Shown in pieces: positions 44,434 to 57,477 of a stretch of DNA of 64,000 bases; position 1 is the stretch's first letter; the number at the start of each line of letters is the position of its first letter. Made by a program: the position numbers and the translations under genes. Origin of the DNA: Tremella fuciformis (Eukaryota; Basidiomycota; Tremellomycetes; Tremellales; Tremellaceae). Where the stretch lies: positions 1,304,501-1,368,500 of the forward strand of contig CP136495.1 of the NCBI GenBank assembly GCA_032768795.1, read 5' to 3'. The notes below the pieces were generated by a model that did not search any database, was not told the DNA's origin, and saw only the letters and a program-made list of their open reading frames with translations.

Positions 44434-47400
44434 ATGGCTCGCTCCCCTCGTCGGTCTCGCTCTCCCGAGCCTAGGCGCTCGTCTCACAGGAGCGGATACC
44501 GGAGTCCGTCGCCCGCCGGTGGTGACCGCGGAGGAAGAGACGGTCGAGATTCAAGGTATGATCGCCCTCACGCGAGCTCGTCGAGAAGGCCTGACGATCG
44601 GTACGACCGGGAACGAGACCGTGATAGGGATGCGTACAGGCATCGCGACGACCGCGACCGAGATCGTGACCGGGAAAGAGACAGGGACAGGTCTCATCGA
44701 GACAGAGACGCAGACAGGAGTAGAGACCACGACCGGGACCGACCCAGAGAGAGGGAGAGGGACCGGGAGAGGGGACATGATGATCGTGACAGACGCCGAC
44801 CCGATGATCATGAGGAGCGTAGGAGGCTAGAAAGGGATGATAGGCGTCGAGATGAGCGGGATGATCGCCGTCCCCCAGTCTCGTCGTCTCCTCGCCGACC
44901 CGCGCACTCGCCACCTCGAGAGCGACCTCGTACCCGGTCACCCGAGCGGTATCCGCCCCGACCTCCGCCTGGCATGTCCCCTACTTTGAGGGGCGCACTC
45001 GCAGGGTCGATGTCGCCAAATGCCTCGCCTGGTCCGCAGACTGAGGAGGAAAAGCAGAGGCTGAAGAGGGAGAGGCTGGAGGCTTGGAAGAAGCAGCGAG
45101 AGCAACAGAAGCTCAAGGAGGGAGCCAAGGCTTCAGCGACCCCCGAGCCCGCTGATATCAAGCCAGTCATCCCTCCTGCTGCCAGCTCGTCCGCCAAAGG
45201 TCAGTCCTGCGCCTTTTTGCGAGAGATAGAGGCGCTGACACGCTCAGGTGGGCTTCCTGCAAAACCCACCGGATCAGCGTTCTCGTTCTCAGCTCCCGCT
45301 CTGAGTCGGATTGGTCTGCCATTGAAGCCGACAGTCAAACGATTTTCGGCCGCTTTGGACGATGAAGATGGCCCGGAACGCAAGCTGCAAAAGCTAGATC
45401 TGCCGGAGGTCAACCCCGAGCTCCAGACGGGCGACGCAATCGGCGAGGAAGCCATCGGAGGCGACCTCGCTGCGGAAGAGGTCGAAGATCACGAAAAGCC
45501 CGACGTCAAGATGGAGACGGACGGCGACAACGAGTCAGAGGTCAAGCCTGACATGAAAATGGAAGTCGAGGAAGAGGAAGAGGAGGATCCCTTGGACGCT
45601 TTCATGCGGCAAAACTCGACCGAGGTGAAGAAGACAAACATCGCCGATGCGAAACGGCTTGGTCTCAATACTCTCGGGCCGGAGAGTGATGATGAAGATG
45701 AGCCAGTGATCAAGAGCAAAGCGGACGAGGAGATGGAAAAGGCCGAGGCGCTCTTGGCACTTGCTGCCAGCAAGACGAGAAAGAAGGATCTGCCGACACC
45801 GGATCATGCCAATATCAAGTACGAACCGTTCCGCAAAGCCTTCTACTCGGCGCCTGTAGAAGTGCTGGACCTCAACGAGGAGGAAACCGAGAATATGCGC
45901 TTGATGATGGACGGCATCAAAATCCGAGGTGTGGATGCGCCTCGACCGGTGTCCAATTGGGGAGCTTTTGGTCTGCCTACCGGATGTCTCGATGTCATCC
46001 GGGCGAAAGGCTGGGATGCACCCACCCCCATTCAGGCGCAAGCGATCCCTGCAATCATGTCAGGAAGAGATGTCATCGGTATCGCCAAGACTGGGTCCGG
46101 AAAGACCATCGCATTCCTTCTCCCGCTCTTCCGGCATGTGAAGGATCAACGGCCCGTTTCTGGCTCCGAAGGACCGATAGCCATTGTCATGTCGCCCACG
46201 CGGGAGCTGGCACTCCAGATCTACACTGAATGTAAGGCCTTCCTGAAGGTCCTGAATTTGCGGGTCGCATGTTGTGTCGGCGGTGTGACCATCAGCGAGG
46301 ACATCGCCGCTATGAAGAAAGGAGCCGAGGTTGTTGTCTGCACTCCAGGGCGGATGATCGATCTTCTGACTGCGAATAACGGACGAGTCACCAACGTCAA
46401 GCGTACGACATATCTAGTGCTAGACGAGGCGGACCGGATGTTCGACATGGGTTTCGAGCCTCAGGTCATGAAGATTATCAACAACACTCGGCCCGACGCT
46501 CAAAAAGTGCTCTTCTCGGCCACATTCCCGAAGACCATGGAGTCGCTCGCCAGGCGAATTCTGCAGAGGCCTTTGGAGATTACTGTCGGTGGACGGTCTG
46601 TTGTCGCGCCTGAGGTCGACCAGCGGGTGGAAGTGCGCGATGCCGATACCAAGTTCACCAGGCTTCTGGAAATCCTCGGCGAGATGGGTCAACAAGATGA
46701 GGATCCAGACTCCGAAGAGATGCGCACTCTCATCTTTGTGGACAGGCAGGAGGGTGCGGACGATCTGTTCCGCGAGCTGTTGCAGCGAGGATACGTATGT
46801 ACCTCGCTGCACGGCGGCAAAGAGCAAGTGGACCGAGAGGAGGCCCTCAAGAACTTCAAGAACGGAGACGTGCCAATGATCATCGCGACATCGGTCGCTG
46901 CTAGAGGTTTGGATGTCAAGGAACTCAAACTCGTCATTGTATTTTTTCCCCATCGCATTTCAGTTGAACAGTGCTGATTCCACACAGAACTATGACGCGC
47001 CAAACCACATGGAGGACTACGTACATCGAGCTGGACGTACGGGCCGAGCGGGGAACAAGGGCACTTGCATCACCTTCATCTCCCCTGACCAGGACAAATT
47101 CTCGGTCGACATTGTCCGAGCACTCGAGGCTAGTAATGCCTACATATCGCCTGAGCTCAAAGCGATGTCGGATGGTCAGTTGGCTTCTCCCCGTGCTGAT
47201 TGCAAGACTGATGTAGTAGGATACTTGCAGAAGATCAAGGCTGGATTGGCCAAAGCCGCTAGCTCTGGCTACCGTGGCAAAGGTCTGGAGCGAATCGAGC
47301 GAAGACGAGAGGAGAAGGATCGCGCGGAGAAGCACACGTACGGAGACACTTCCGAGGCCCTATCTCTGGCATCTCGCGAAGGAGCTGTCATTCCGTACAA

Positions 47401-48046
47401 ACCCAAAACGACGGCCGAGTGGAAGCCGCCCGCAAACGCTCACAGCTCCGAGCAGGATTACACCTTCTCGGAAATCGTCGTCGACATTGTCAACGGTCCT
47501 GCGCCGGACAAGGTTTTCAATCCGCTCATCACTGGCAAGGGCAAGCAGACAATGGCTCAGCAAACCATGGCGGCCTTGGAGCGCGCACGAAAAGAGGGTC
47601 GACTGGCGGATGTGCAGACGCTCACCAAGATCACGCAAAAGCTCATGGCGTCCATCGAATTGACCAAAGCCGAGAAGCTTGGTCTGGCAGCTGCTGTGGA
47701 TCCGCCGAAAAAGACAAAAGACCCCGATGCGACCGACTGGCATGCCATCTTCCCGATCAACGACTTCCCGCAAAAGGCGCGGTGGAAGGCGACCAACAAA
47801 GAGCAGATGACCCTGTTGGCGGAGATCTCGGGCGCCAGTGTCACCATGCGTGGTGTGTACTACCCGCCAGGGGAAGAGCCGCCTCCTGGTGGAGAACCGA
47901 AGCTGCACTTGCTGATCGAGTCCAACGACGAGATGAAGGTGCGCCGGGCGGTGGAGGAGATCAGGAGGAACATTGTCGAGGCGTCGGTAGCGGCGCTGAA
48001 CAACGCCGACCGGAACGTGACGGCCGGTGGGCGGTATACGATATGA
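44434..48046 (+). CDS. PRP5: DEAD-box RNA helicase Prp5 (DDX46), pre-mRNA splicing
   Basis: Prp5 remodels U2 snRNP and proofreads its pairing with the intron branch site. Exons 44434-45199, 45248-46938, 46988-47174 and 47220-48046 give 1156 residues. The first 180 residues are an extreme Arg/Asp/Ser tract (repeats of ERDRDRD type). Next come [20 protein letters not shown], an acidic region with [16 protein letters not shown] (the DPLD motif of Prp5), and [20 protein letters not shown]. Helicase motifs: [68 protein letters not shown] and [16 protein letters not shown]-like C-terminal part ends GRYTI. The 48-nt first intron is a multiple of three without a stop. Confidence 0.94.
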
Positions 48047-48196
48047 GGCATGCATGTCTTGTTCGTGGGCGTCGACTGTCGGGGAATAGGTTCTTGCAGC
48101 TAGCCCACAGCAGTCGTAGTTGTTTGATCGCAGTGAGAGGCTGTCAGGACTGTTTGCTCTGCCGCTCATAGAAGGAATGCTGGAGAGCGTCTCGCA

Positions 48197-48654
48197 TCAA
48201 TCGTACACATGTATGAGCGCGTAGCCCCCAATCCAGAACAACAAAAAGCCCAAGAGGTTCTCCTGCCCTATACCAGCTACAGCCAGCCATCCCCGCCAGC
48301 GACTCGCCTGCCCCGTGGTCGTGCCGCCGCTCTGCGCCTGCGGCACGTACAGCTCGGGCCTGAAGCCGCACTTGACGCCCGCGATGATGATGCCAGAGAA
48401 CGCGGCCGTCGCTAGGTACAGCAGGAACCCGGCGTAGTTGGTCAGGCCGAGGATGCCAGCTATGAGTCCGGAGAAGCATGCTGACAGCTGTCTTATTAGC
48501 CATGGCTGCCGTGTCCGAAACAGGGGAAGAGAAGACGTACGGTCGCTAGGGTTGAGAGGACGCGGGCGTTGTGCGCTACGGAGGCGGGGTGTAGTGGGGA
48601 GGCGAGGGGGTCTATACGCGCGAATGCGGTTGGTGGGGGTGGGCCGGCGTTCAT
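48197..48654 (-). CDS. EMC6: ER membrane protein complex subunit 6
   Basis: Emc6 is a core membrane subunit of the complex that inserts tail-anchored and multi-pass proteins into the ER membrane. Two exons give about 130 residues: MNAGPPPPTAFARIDPLASP and ASVAHNARVLSTLAT, then LSACFSGLIAGILGLTNYAG, FLLYLATAAFSGIIIAGVKC, and after a polar loop ENLLGFLLFWIGGYALIHVYD. Three hydrophobic segments and the LTNYAGFLLY motif are the family signature. The intron runs from GTACGT near 48541 to an acceptor before CTGTCAG near 48490. PRP5 converges on it with 150 bp between stops. Confidence 0.9.
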
Positions 48655-48850
48655 CTTGCCCCTCGTTGCCGCTTGTGATGTGCTGGTAGGTGGTGGATGT
48701 TACAGAAGGGTAGATGGACGGATGGTAGACCGAGATGTGTTTCGGATCCGAACCAAAAGTCGGATCAACGAGTGACGAGTGTTCTTGCTTCTGCACATAC
48801 ACCTTACCCTCCTAACGAATACGAGCGAGTCCTCGATAGACTCGCCAATC

Positions 48851-50368
48851 ATGGCACAGCGGCCGACATGGGTGGTCAAAGACCTAGCAGACCTGCTGGG
48901 GCTCGGTATGTCCCCGCCCCTCTGCTTGACATCACCACTCCGCATCCAGAGGCTGACGAGAAGACGACGAGTCGGTCAAGCAGATGCTCCTGCCCGACCT
49001 GGAATCGTACACGTCCGAAGTCCGCCTCCGTACACATCTAGTGGACCTCCTCGGGCCCAGTGCGCCAGCCAAGACCTTCATCACCAAATACCTCGCACTG
49101 CGCTTCCCGTCCATCGCTTCTGGCTCCTCTCTCCCCGGACCTGCGGCCGACCCGCCGCCCTCGCTCAAAGCTGCTCCGTCCGCGTCCAGCAGCACCATCT
49201 CGGACGCGCTACATGACGCTTTCGGGCCGGGCGGCAAGGTGTACCAGAAGAACAGGGACGCCGACGACGCATCGTGGATGTCTCGCGGCGGTAGCGCAGG
49301 GGGAAAGGCCCGATCTGGGCAGGGCTCGGGGTCGCACACTCCCAGTTATCAGGTGCCGAGACAGCGGCTCGGTGGTGCAGTGAGCATCATCAAGAAGCTC
49401 TCGTCTGCCCCGCGGCCCGACGGCTCGCAGGGCCCAGCGGCGGGCGCATCGGTGTCCAAGGGGAAAGGGAAAGGCAAGGGGTCCGAGAAGATATGGGACA
49501 AGGAGAAGTCGCGCGAGGTCAAGCGCCTCGAAGGGATCCTGGGCGATCTGAAGACGCTCCAGGAGGGCGAAGGGAGGGTGCAGCCCGATCCGACTCGCCA
49601 GGACTGTTTCTGCCAGGGTGAGCATCCCTTCATTATCCGCCGGCATGGCTTTGCTGTGCTCAGACACCAGCTCGCGTCCATACGCTGTCTGTGTACACGC
49701 CCAACTGCCCGAAGTGCGGTTTCATCATATGCCACGTGCACCCCTCGCACCTCCCGTGCCCGTCGTGCCGCCGCACACTCATGTCGCCCGCCCAGCTGGC
49801 GCGGCTCATCCTGCTCGTCGAGGGTCAGGTGGCACAGCAAGTGGCCAAGGAGGCTGCGGCAGAGGAAGAAGCCGAGCGCGAGCGGCGGGAGCGGCTCCTG
49901 GCCGAGTCAGGCGGCGGGGCATTCCCGACGCTTGGTGGCTCGCGGCCTGCTTCGACGCAGCCTCAGGTCGACAGTGCGCGCAAGGTGTTGACGATAGGCC
50001 GGCCAGGTGGCGGCAAGGGCAAAGCGACCCTAACGACGACGACGTATCGGCCCCAATCTAGCCCCGGGGCGTCAAGAGCGCCCACGCCCCCGCCGAGCGA
50101 TATCGTCCCTCGGCCCAGGGAGGGGCCGGCGGACGCGGCGAAAGTGGAGAAAGAGCTGCGGAAGGTGCTGGGGTGGCGAGAGGAAGAGGACCGCCCGTGG
50201 GGGAACATGAAGGACGTCAAGAGCGGCCAGGCGTGGGAGTACAAGGACCAAGGGGGCATGGCGGACGTGCTGGATGAAGAGCGGGTCGGGCGGAGGCGCG
50301 CGAAGAAGGGCAAGATGAAGGGGCTCGGGCCGGACGGGCGGGCGGTGGTGGGTGCGAGCGCAGCGTGA
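48851..50368 (+). CDS. RQT4: TRIP4/Rqt4-type zinc-finger protein
   Basis: Proteins of this family (ASC-1 subunit TRIP4 in animals, Rqt4 in yeast) belong to the helicase complex that splits collided ribosomes. The start is MAQRPTWVVKDLADLLGL. After an intron (48908 to about 48964) come SVKQMLLPDLESYTSEVRLR and THLVDLLGPSAPAKTFITKY, the N-terminal domain. The C2HC5 zinc finger is formed across a second intron (about 49617-49670): DCFCQARVHTLSVYTPNCPK, then CGFIICHVHPSHLPCPSCRR. A long charged, proline-rich C-terminal part ends KGLGPDGRAVVGASAA, with KVLGWREEEDRPWGNMKDVK near 50160-50220. The finger and the N-terminal domain make the assignment firm; the length of about 460 residues is normal. 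Confidence 0.85.
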
Positions 50369-50501
50369 GCCCCGCACCTTCAGCTTCAGCTTCAAGTATG
50401 AGCTACACTCCGACATGCATGACGCGGCATGCGGGTCTATGTCTTCTGTCTGTCTAGTCTGTCTATTGGTCTTTGCGTGATCGTGATCGGCACAGCCAGC
50501 A

Positions 50502-52476
50502 TCACTTGAACTTGCCTTTCGGCAGGAGCTGACATCGGTCCAGCTCGAAACATCTCTCCCTGATCCCGGGATGCAGAGGCGGCACAGCTCCGCCTGTCTT
50601 TGTCAGCGCTTCGGCGAGCATGGCGTCCAGGTCCCAAGACAGGTAGGCGCGGAGGTGCCGGAGGGCATAGTCGGACTTCATATCGGGGGGAATGCTGATA
50701 TCAGCCACTACTCCCCTTTGCCTCGAATGGGACAGTCGACTCACTAGCGCTCAATGGGGGTGGTCGATGCTTGGCGCACGGCCTCGCACAAGTCGGTATA
50801 GTTGTGCGAGTAATATGAGTAGACGTACGGCGGGCCCAGGGCCATCGCGGGGCCGTGCTGCATGAGGCCTTCGTACTTTCCCCAGCCGGCCATGGACGGT
50901 TTGGTCGGTGTAAAGTAGGGCAGGACGACGGGTGTGCCCTGACATCTGGCACGTCAGCTCTGCCGTGAACCGGCTACACTGCGCTCCTGAGCCTGCCCAC
51001 TCACAGGGCCGTATACACCGACGGGCTGATGAGCGGCGCGCCCAGCCCGACCATCGCCCGCACGTCGCCTACCAATTCCTCGTACTGCTCCCGCGTCTGC
51101 TTGCCCCGGCTGCTCAATCCGGGCGGGAGCGGATGTCCCTCCTCTACCGCCGCAGTGAGCACCAGGTCGTACGGCACCAGCGGGTCTGCCGCCAGGTCGC
51201 TCCAGAACTTGCGCGGCGTCGCGCTGCCCCAGTCAAAGTACGCCGAGCGCTTGGCGAGGAGCAGCACCGAGGCGTTGCGCTCCGCCTGGGGCGTGAAGGG
51301 CAGCGGAAGGCAGTCGGCCTCGATCGAGTACGGGAGGTGGGTGTGCCCCGGCAGCGGCCAGGGCGTGAGTTGGAACTGGCCGCCGAGGGGGTGCCACGCC
51401 CACTCGCCGTCGGACTGCAGGCCCCACCAGTAGTCGTTGTTCGAGTACTCGCGCGGCTTGCTGCCCCACTATCGGTCAGCTTGTTGATGTTCATGTATAT
51501 GCGAGCTGTGGAGACGCACGTAGTCGACGACGTGTAGCTTGTGGATCGGGATCTGGCCTCGCTCTTCTATCGGGACCATTTCCAGGCTCTCCCCACGTTC
51601 GGGCACCACGTAGTGCTCGCTCGTTATACAGCGCGGATCGCTGACGCACGAGACGGTCTCGGTGTCGGAGTTCCACAGCACCCGACTGCCGTCAGCACTC
51701 TTCAGATACACTATCACTGCTGGCCCGGGACTCACTACACGTCCGGCAGCATCTCGGCCACCTCTATCCAGTTCTGATACGGGCCCACGAGCGCCAAGTA
51801 CATGCCCAGCTCGGTGAGCTGCCTATACTGGCTCATCAGCCACGACTTAACTCGTCAAAGGGGTGATTCACCACCGATGTCTGCCAGATCGTCTCGCCGC
51901 TCGTTGCCCCCGTCGACACTTCTGCCGTATACCACCATCCGCTGATGATCAAGGGCCTGTCTGGGCATTCCAGCTTGTCGGCGTGGTCGTCCGGCAGGAA
52001 GCAGCGGGCGAGCGCGGCGAACGTGCGAAGGTTGTGCGGGCGAGTAAAGTACCAGTGCTGGCTGACGCTTGGGTCAGCCCCTGCCTGTCGGCCTGGATAG
52101 CATCTCACTGCTCGGCCTTCTCTTCGCGCTCCAAGACACGCATCACCTGGCGATACTGCCTCGCCCTCAGGCAGGCGGGAGGATCCCTCTCTTCGGGTGA
52201 CGACGGATCCCATCCCCTACACTCGGTCGAGTGGTGCACGGGGAAGGTGTCGCTGTCGATCGGGTTGGACGGCCATGTCTTGTACGAGCTGAACGCGGCC
52301 GGTAGCTGGACCAAATGCTCGAGACCACTTTGCGCCGCCGGGCGCCACTGCCGCCATTTCGATCCCGCCCTGCTGCTCTGCGAGCTTTGCAGGATGATGG
52401 CGCCCGCCGAGGTGAACAGGGCGGCGAGAAGCAGGCCAGTGAGCCGCCGCCGGGTCAGGATTGGCATGGTGAGCAT
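50502..52476 (-). CDS. Type II membrane glycosyltransferase, GT18-like
   Basis: The N-terminus MLTMPILTRRRLTGLLLAAL with a hydrophobic segment (about residues 12-28) predicts a Golgi signal anchor. The lumenal part is spread over several short introns. The C-terminal domain has DYWWGLQSDGEWAWHP, TPVVLPYFTPTKPSMAGWGK, YEGLMQHGPAMALGPPYVYS, YYSHNYTDLCEAVRQA and LHPGIRERCFELDRCQL. The order of a nucleotide-sugar domain, a PPYVY segment and a terminal cysteine-containing helix resembles family GT18 (the MGAT5-like N-acetylglucosaminyltransferases found in basidiomycetes). I am confident it is a secretory-pathway transferase, less so of the family. The second ATG at 52467 is an equally good start. 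Confidence 0.6.
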
Positions 52477-53617
52477 TGGGAGCGGTCAGAGTGGTGAGAT
52501 GGAATGGTATCTTTAACATGGCTGCGCACTGTGTGATGATGCGAGCTGTGCGGTGGGCGTGGACGCGCTGCATAGGGAAGAGGGAAGGGAGGGATGGGCG
52601 TCGGTGCCAAAGGCAGGGAACAACGTTTCATCTCGCCATCAAGGGTGTCTGTTGTACCCCCAACAACGTCCTCCGAGGCGACACTTCTTCTGACCGAGGA
52701 GATGAGAGCCGAGGTAGACAGCGGGTCTTTGACGCGTATAGACTCTGCGCACGGTCAGCCGCGACTATTGTTGTGATGTCCATCAGTCTCATCTCTAGAC
52801 GAGTTGGGGCTCTTCGCCTCAGGCTTGAAGCTCGATACACAGTGCGAAGCAAGTCGAGGGGGCTCAGTCATCGTATCGGAGCTGCTCCTCCGACTTTGAC
52901 ACTATTCTTGTCACATCATGAAGAATGTTTCGAGTTGAATAGACCGAATAGCTAGAGCGTTAGTCGCCTGACCTCTTTACATGCCTTTTTCAGGGAAACG
53001 CTCGTCACCGGAATAGGCCCGACACCCAGGGTAAAAGCCACATGGCCTGGCATGGCCATAGACAACCCTCGGCCGGCCAGGCGCGGAGAGGTGACGCAGG
53101 CAGAAGACTCGGTAGACTGCAGCCTAGCGCTCATCTCTTTTTCTCTCTCGACAGCATCGACCATCACTGCTGGTCATAGACACCGACGACAGCAGGTCAC
53201 AAGCATCGACAACGAGGCTCTGCCCCCTTCCGGCCTCGCTCCTCTTTCACCCTTTGATAGCGACCACGACCCAGGAGGGACCCTTCTGACGACACAATCG
53301 GGCTGTGCCGGATTGCCGAACCAACCTCCCACTCTCAAAGGTCATTCAGCCTTTCACCGTTTTCATCCTCTGTTTCACCTTTCCCATCCTCGTCGGGCTC
53401 ACGCTTGGTGAGCTCATCACACACGACGACCCGCAGGTGCATGACCTCATACTCGAGTTGGGCTACATAGCATCGTCCGCGATCGTGATCCTCGGTCTCG
53501 CACAAAGCATCTCGGGGGCATACCCCTTTGCACGCCTCTCCACCTCACACTTGGCGCTCAGCATCTCTCTAGACTCGCATCGCAAGTACCTGCGTCAGCA
53601 CCACCACAGCTACCACC
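52477..53617. other. Divergent intergenic region, GT18-like gene and SIP5
   Basis: This 1.1-kb stretch separates outward-reading starts. The half next to SIP5 is pyrimidine-rich. A frame at 53305-53600 encodes a hydrophobic run (FTVFILCFTFPILVGLTL), but it overlaps the likely 5' UTR, has no family match I know and no intron support. No repeat was recognised. Confidence 0.45.
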
Positions 53618-55705
53618 ATGGGCAACGCCTCGTCCCAGCCCAACGCGGGCCAGTCGGGCTCCCACACTCCCGCCTCGGGCAACGACGCCCGACCCCTTTC
53701 TGGACCCGCAGCCACCGCATCCGCCTCATCTCAGCCCGTCCCCACCCCCGCCCGACCGACACTGCCTGGCGGCGCGCTGGGTGCGGCAGGCTTCCACTCG
53801 GGTATCACACCTCCCGCCCGGACCCCCTCGCCGCCCTGCCCCTCGACACCGCTGCTTCTTCCCCACGCGGGCCACTTCTCCCCCCAGAACCCACATGCGC
53901 TGTCGCTGCCGCAGGCGCATGATTATTCCAAGACCGTCGTTACCAAGCTCATTTCTGAGGGCCGGCTCGCCCCGTTCTACAGAGGCTTCGAGGACTGGGA
54001 AGAGGATTGGACGGAAGAGGATGTCGGCCGTATATTGTGCGAGGTCAGGGAGAAGGACTACGAGGAAGGAGTCGAGAACAGTGTCACAGCGCGCATGAAG
54101 GAGGAGCGCGAGGGCGGTGCCGGCGCTGTCGGCAGCGTTGTCAAGAAAATCGGTATTCACAAGGGCAGAGAGGCCAAGCTTGCCGAGGACCTTGACGAGA
54201 GGGACAGGCGCGAGAAGAAGGCTTATCTCGGTGCCACGGAGTGCCCTATCTGTTTCCTGGTCAGCTGCTCGGTCATCGTGACTGACTCAGAGCTGACAGA
54301 CAGAACTACCCTCCCAACATCAACACCTCGAGATGCTGCCAACAGCCAATCTGCACAGAGTGTTTCGTACAGATTAAACGAAGCGAGCCGAGTATCACCC
54401 ACCTCGAGTCCGAGCCAGCATGTTGTCCGTTCTGCGTAGAGACCGACTTTGGCGTCATATACGAACGCCCCATCGAGCTTCCCACATCAACATCAGAGTC
54501 CGCGCTGGCCACCTCGCCAGAAGCTAGCACTTCGGCTGTCTCACAGGCATTGAGCATGCTCTCGGAAGAAGGGGAATTGAGTGTGGGGATCGGGATGGCT
54601 CCTAAACAACAAGAGACCATGAGACGAAAGAGCGTCAGCTCGAAAGCCCCGGAGGTGGTGCTTATAGATCAAATTCGGCCTGACTGGGAACACAAGCTCA
54701 ACTCCGTCAAAGCTGCGGCTGCTAGAAGAGCATCGAGGCGGATCATCATGCGTCAAGTGGGCGATCGGCTCATACCCATTGGCTATACCTCGTCTCGCGC
54801 TCCGGGACAAGCCGATTTTAGCATGAGCATCGGGCAAAGTGGCAGCGGCAGTGGGGATGACAATGGTTCGAGGCGGAGGAGAGGGGGGTCGAATCGCGAG
54901 CGCGAGCTTGAAGAGGTCAGTTGCGTGGCATCAAACATTTCGCGAAACTGAAAATCAGCTCATGATTGCCGAGGCTATGCGTTTGTCTTTGGTCGATCAC
55001 GAAGAGCATCTACGAAAGATGGCACGCAAGTCATCTATCGGAAGCGGATCCAGCACGCCGGTCCCTCAGCTCGGCGAGTCCTCGTCCCGTCGTGGCTCAG
55101 GAGGATTCGGTTCCAGCCTCAAGCCACCGAAAGAGCCGGGAACCGCTTCGAAGTTCTTCTCCAAGCTGTCCTCCGGCAACCGGTCCCGAGCAGGCTCGAC
55201 TGCATCTGGCAAAAATGTGTCATTTGCGGCGCCCAGTCCACTCAATCCGTCCTTCCCCAACACGGAACGGCCCAGTCCAGTACCTGGCCCATCGGCGTCA
55301 AGCAGTGGGTCGGCTGGCTCTGGTGTCTCGCCAGGCAGCTCCAACCCAGCTTTGGCGACCATCAACACCGTTCCTGCTCCCGCACCTATTTCTTTGGCCC
55401 CAAGTGCTCCTTCACCAACTACAGCACGCACCCCTCCAGCAAGTCTCACGCCTGCTGCACCCGTTGCATCCGCTCCGGTGACTACGCTTGCCAATCACAA
55501 TACCACTGCGGCTGGAGGCACTGGCGCCTCATCAGCCGGCCTTCCGAGAATTAGCATGGATATGCCTGCTCTCACACCAGCAAAGGTGACCGAGTCATCA
55601 ACGAAACATCAGGAGGTGGCCGGCAGCGATTCGTTCGATGACGACTCGGTAGAGGACCAAGTGCCGACGATGCCATCATATGCACGGCTGGACAGCGGCA
55701 TATGA
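53618..55705 (+). CDS. SIP5: SIP5-like protein (Snf1-interacting protein 5 family)
   Basis: Sip5 was found in yeast as a partner of the Snf1 kinase and its phosphatase Reg1-Glc7. The start MGNASSQPNAG is a possible N-myristoylation site (glycine 2). The conserved middle reads FYRGFEDWEEDWTEEDVGRI, LDERDRREKKAYLGATECPI and, across an intron (54260-54303), CFLNYPPNINTSRCCQQPIC, TECFVQIKR and EPACCPFCVETDFG, a RING-like set of cysteines. A second intron near 54916-54958 leads to LMIAEAMRLSLVDHEEHLRK, a UIM-like helix. The C-terminal 230 residues are serine/proline-rich and disordered. The RING-like and helix blocks in this order define the family. Confidence 0.85.
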
Positions 55706-56160
55706 TCACTTTGCGTACGCCCCAACGAATGTAGCCAAGACACTCAGTCGGTCCACATCACCATCAAAATACATGAGAGCCACACCCGCCAAGTCTAGCA
55801 TGTTGTGCTTTTTCCAGTTCATGTCGTAGCCCACCACTTTTCCGGTCAGTACACTAGATCATTTCCCCTTTCTTGCGCCTGCATTCCGGGTCATCCTCTC
55901 GCTGCTGCTCGATCCATGATCCATGATTCATTCCATGTACGATGATGTATGCACAGTGTCGATCCGAATCGTCTGCCACCTAGTAATGTAACTCGCGACA
56001 TTAGGGGAGGATCGCTGACGTCATAATGATCCTTTTTGGTTCCGTGGATCCAATCCAACATGAACGATGCCATTGGTCGTGAACGATGCTGTACTATACC
56101 TTGACGTCTGCGCATCGCTCTCTCGTTCGTCTCTCCGACTAAACGAGCAAGTATACACGA
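55706..56160. other. Intergenic region
   Basis: This 455-bp stretch lies between the SIP5 stop and the next start, on the same strand. It should contain a 3' UTR and a promoter. No gene, RNA or repeat was recognised. Confidence 0.45.
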
Positions 56161-57116
56161 TGGCTCTTCTGCGTCTGCGACTCTCGGCCGTGCGCCCGGC
56201 GCGTCTTCCGACTCGTCTCGCCGTGCCCGCGGTGAGGTACTCGAGCTCAAAGCACGACAACGATCCCGATGTGCGTCTCCCTCCCTCTACGGGCAACATC
56301 GCTCGAGAGTGTGGTGGTGTTGGGGAAGGTAGCTGACATTAGGTGCTGGCGAGGGAGAAGGCGCGCAACTTGTCTGGCACCCAGCATAGCTCTGTATGTG
56401 TCTCTCCCTTTTCACCCAGTCACGGGAAGGCGCGAGGAGGAGCTGATGAGAAGGCGCCGCACCCTTCGAGCCCTGGCTGGAATGAGAACTTGGCTGTGAG
56501 TTGCGCTCGTACGCTCAGCATGATGAAAAGCTGATCCGTAGTCGGACGCCGAGGCGAATATCAAGGTGGGCCTGCTTGTCTGTCTCTCATCCTGCTCTCA
56601 ACGGGTACAGTGCCAGGGCGACGGCGATGCCGCATCGTCGCCTCTGAGCAGCTGAATCAAGCTGGCCTCGCTCCCCGGTCTGCCTCATGTGAACGGCTCA
56701 CTAACTCCAGGCCGACCAGTTTGGCCCGGACGGTAAACCGGGGAAGGACCTGCAGGACGCGACGATTGCGCGTGAGTCTGAGCGGACAAGGATGTCCGAT
56801 TTCTCGAGATCGTAGCTGATAGACAGAAACTCATAAACACCACCATGATGAGGAGGCTGGGATGCATGCGGGTGCGAAACACCACCGGGCCAAGCATAAC
56901 CCCGAGCAGACCGCCTCGGAGGATGCGGTGAGTGCCCGAACCTTTCCTCTATCCTCCTACCCCTGTTCCCGTCAACGACGGGACACCTGGACATACACCT
57001 TGATCTCCAAATCCCGCTGGACTTCTCTTTGCACTAGCTGCTCTCCCTGCTGGCAGCCAAGTCTGTTGGAGACGTCGCTGACAGTCCAGGTCAAGGCGGA
57101 CCGAGGGGACCACTAG
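56161..57116 (+). CDS. Small conserved fungal mitochondrial protein
   Basis: Seven short exons joined over six introns give about 120 residues. The start MALLRLRLSAVRPARLPTRL with AVPAVRYSSSKH is a clear mitochondrial presequence. The mature part reads VLAREKARNLSGTQHS, KAPHPSSPGWNENLA, SDAEANIK, ADQFGPDGKPGKDLQDATI, a His-rich stretch with HHRAKHNP and a final VKADRGDH. The APGWNE-like and SDAEA-K-D pattern recurs in unnamed small mitochondrial proteins of many fungi, as far as I recall; no function is known to me. The chain of micro-exons that all join in frame is good evidence it is real. Confidence 0.7.
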
Positions 57117-57477
57117 GCGTCAATGTCATCGAATGTGTGAAGGACGACATGTGAGCAGTGTGATGTAGGCAGCAGAAGCAGCATGTAGCAATCAATGAAT
57201 GGCATATTACACTCTGGGCGTGCCACCCACCATCCCAGCCATCCTGCTGCGTGGTGTTAGTTACGTTAGTAGCAGAGCGGGTGACCAGGTGATCATTGAC
57301 CGGCTATGGTGAATAGTTTACCGGGCGTCGTGTTGGGTGAATGGCCACTTTTCAATTGGCCAAAGATCAACGTCTCTCTTACCCGATCCATCTTCAACTC
57401 ACCTTTGTACTCAAACATTACATTACCGTAGCCTAGCATAGTCCCTCGTTCCCATAGACATCAGAACTACACGCAAG
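57117..57477. other. Intergenic region upstream of the b5-acyl-CoA dehydrogenase gene
   Basis: This 361-bp stretch is AT-richer than its surroundings and presumably holds a 3' UTR and a promoter. Nothing else is seen. Confidence 0.45.

Noticed and set aside
44519..44830. Long Thr/Gly and Val/Pro-rich frames overlapping the start of PRP5 on both strands
   Set aside because: They are shadows of the Arg/Asp repeat-coding DNA of PRP5 read in other frames.
53305..53600. Hydrophobic frame upstream of SIP5 as a membrane protein
   Set aside because: It runs straight into the SIP5 start region in another frame, in pyrimidine-rich leader sequence, without splice support or a family match.
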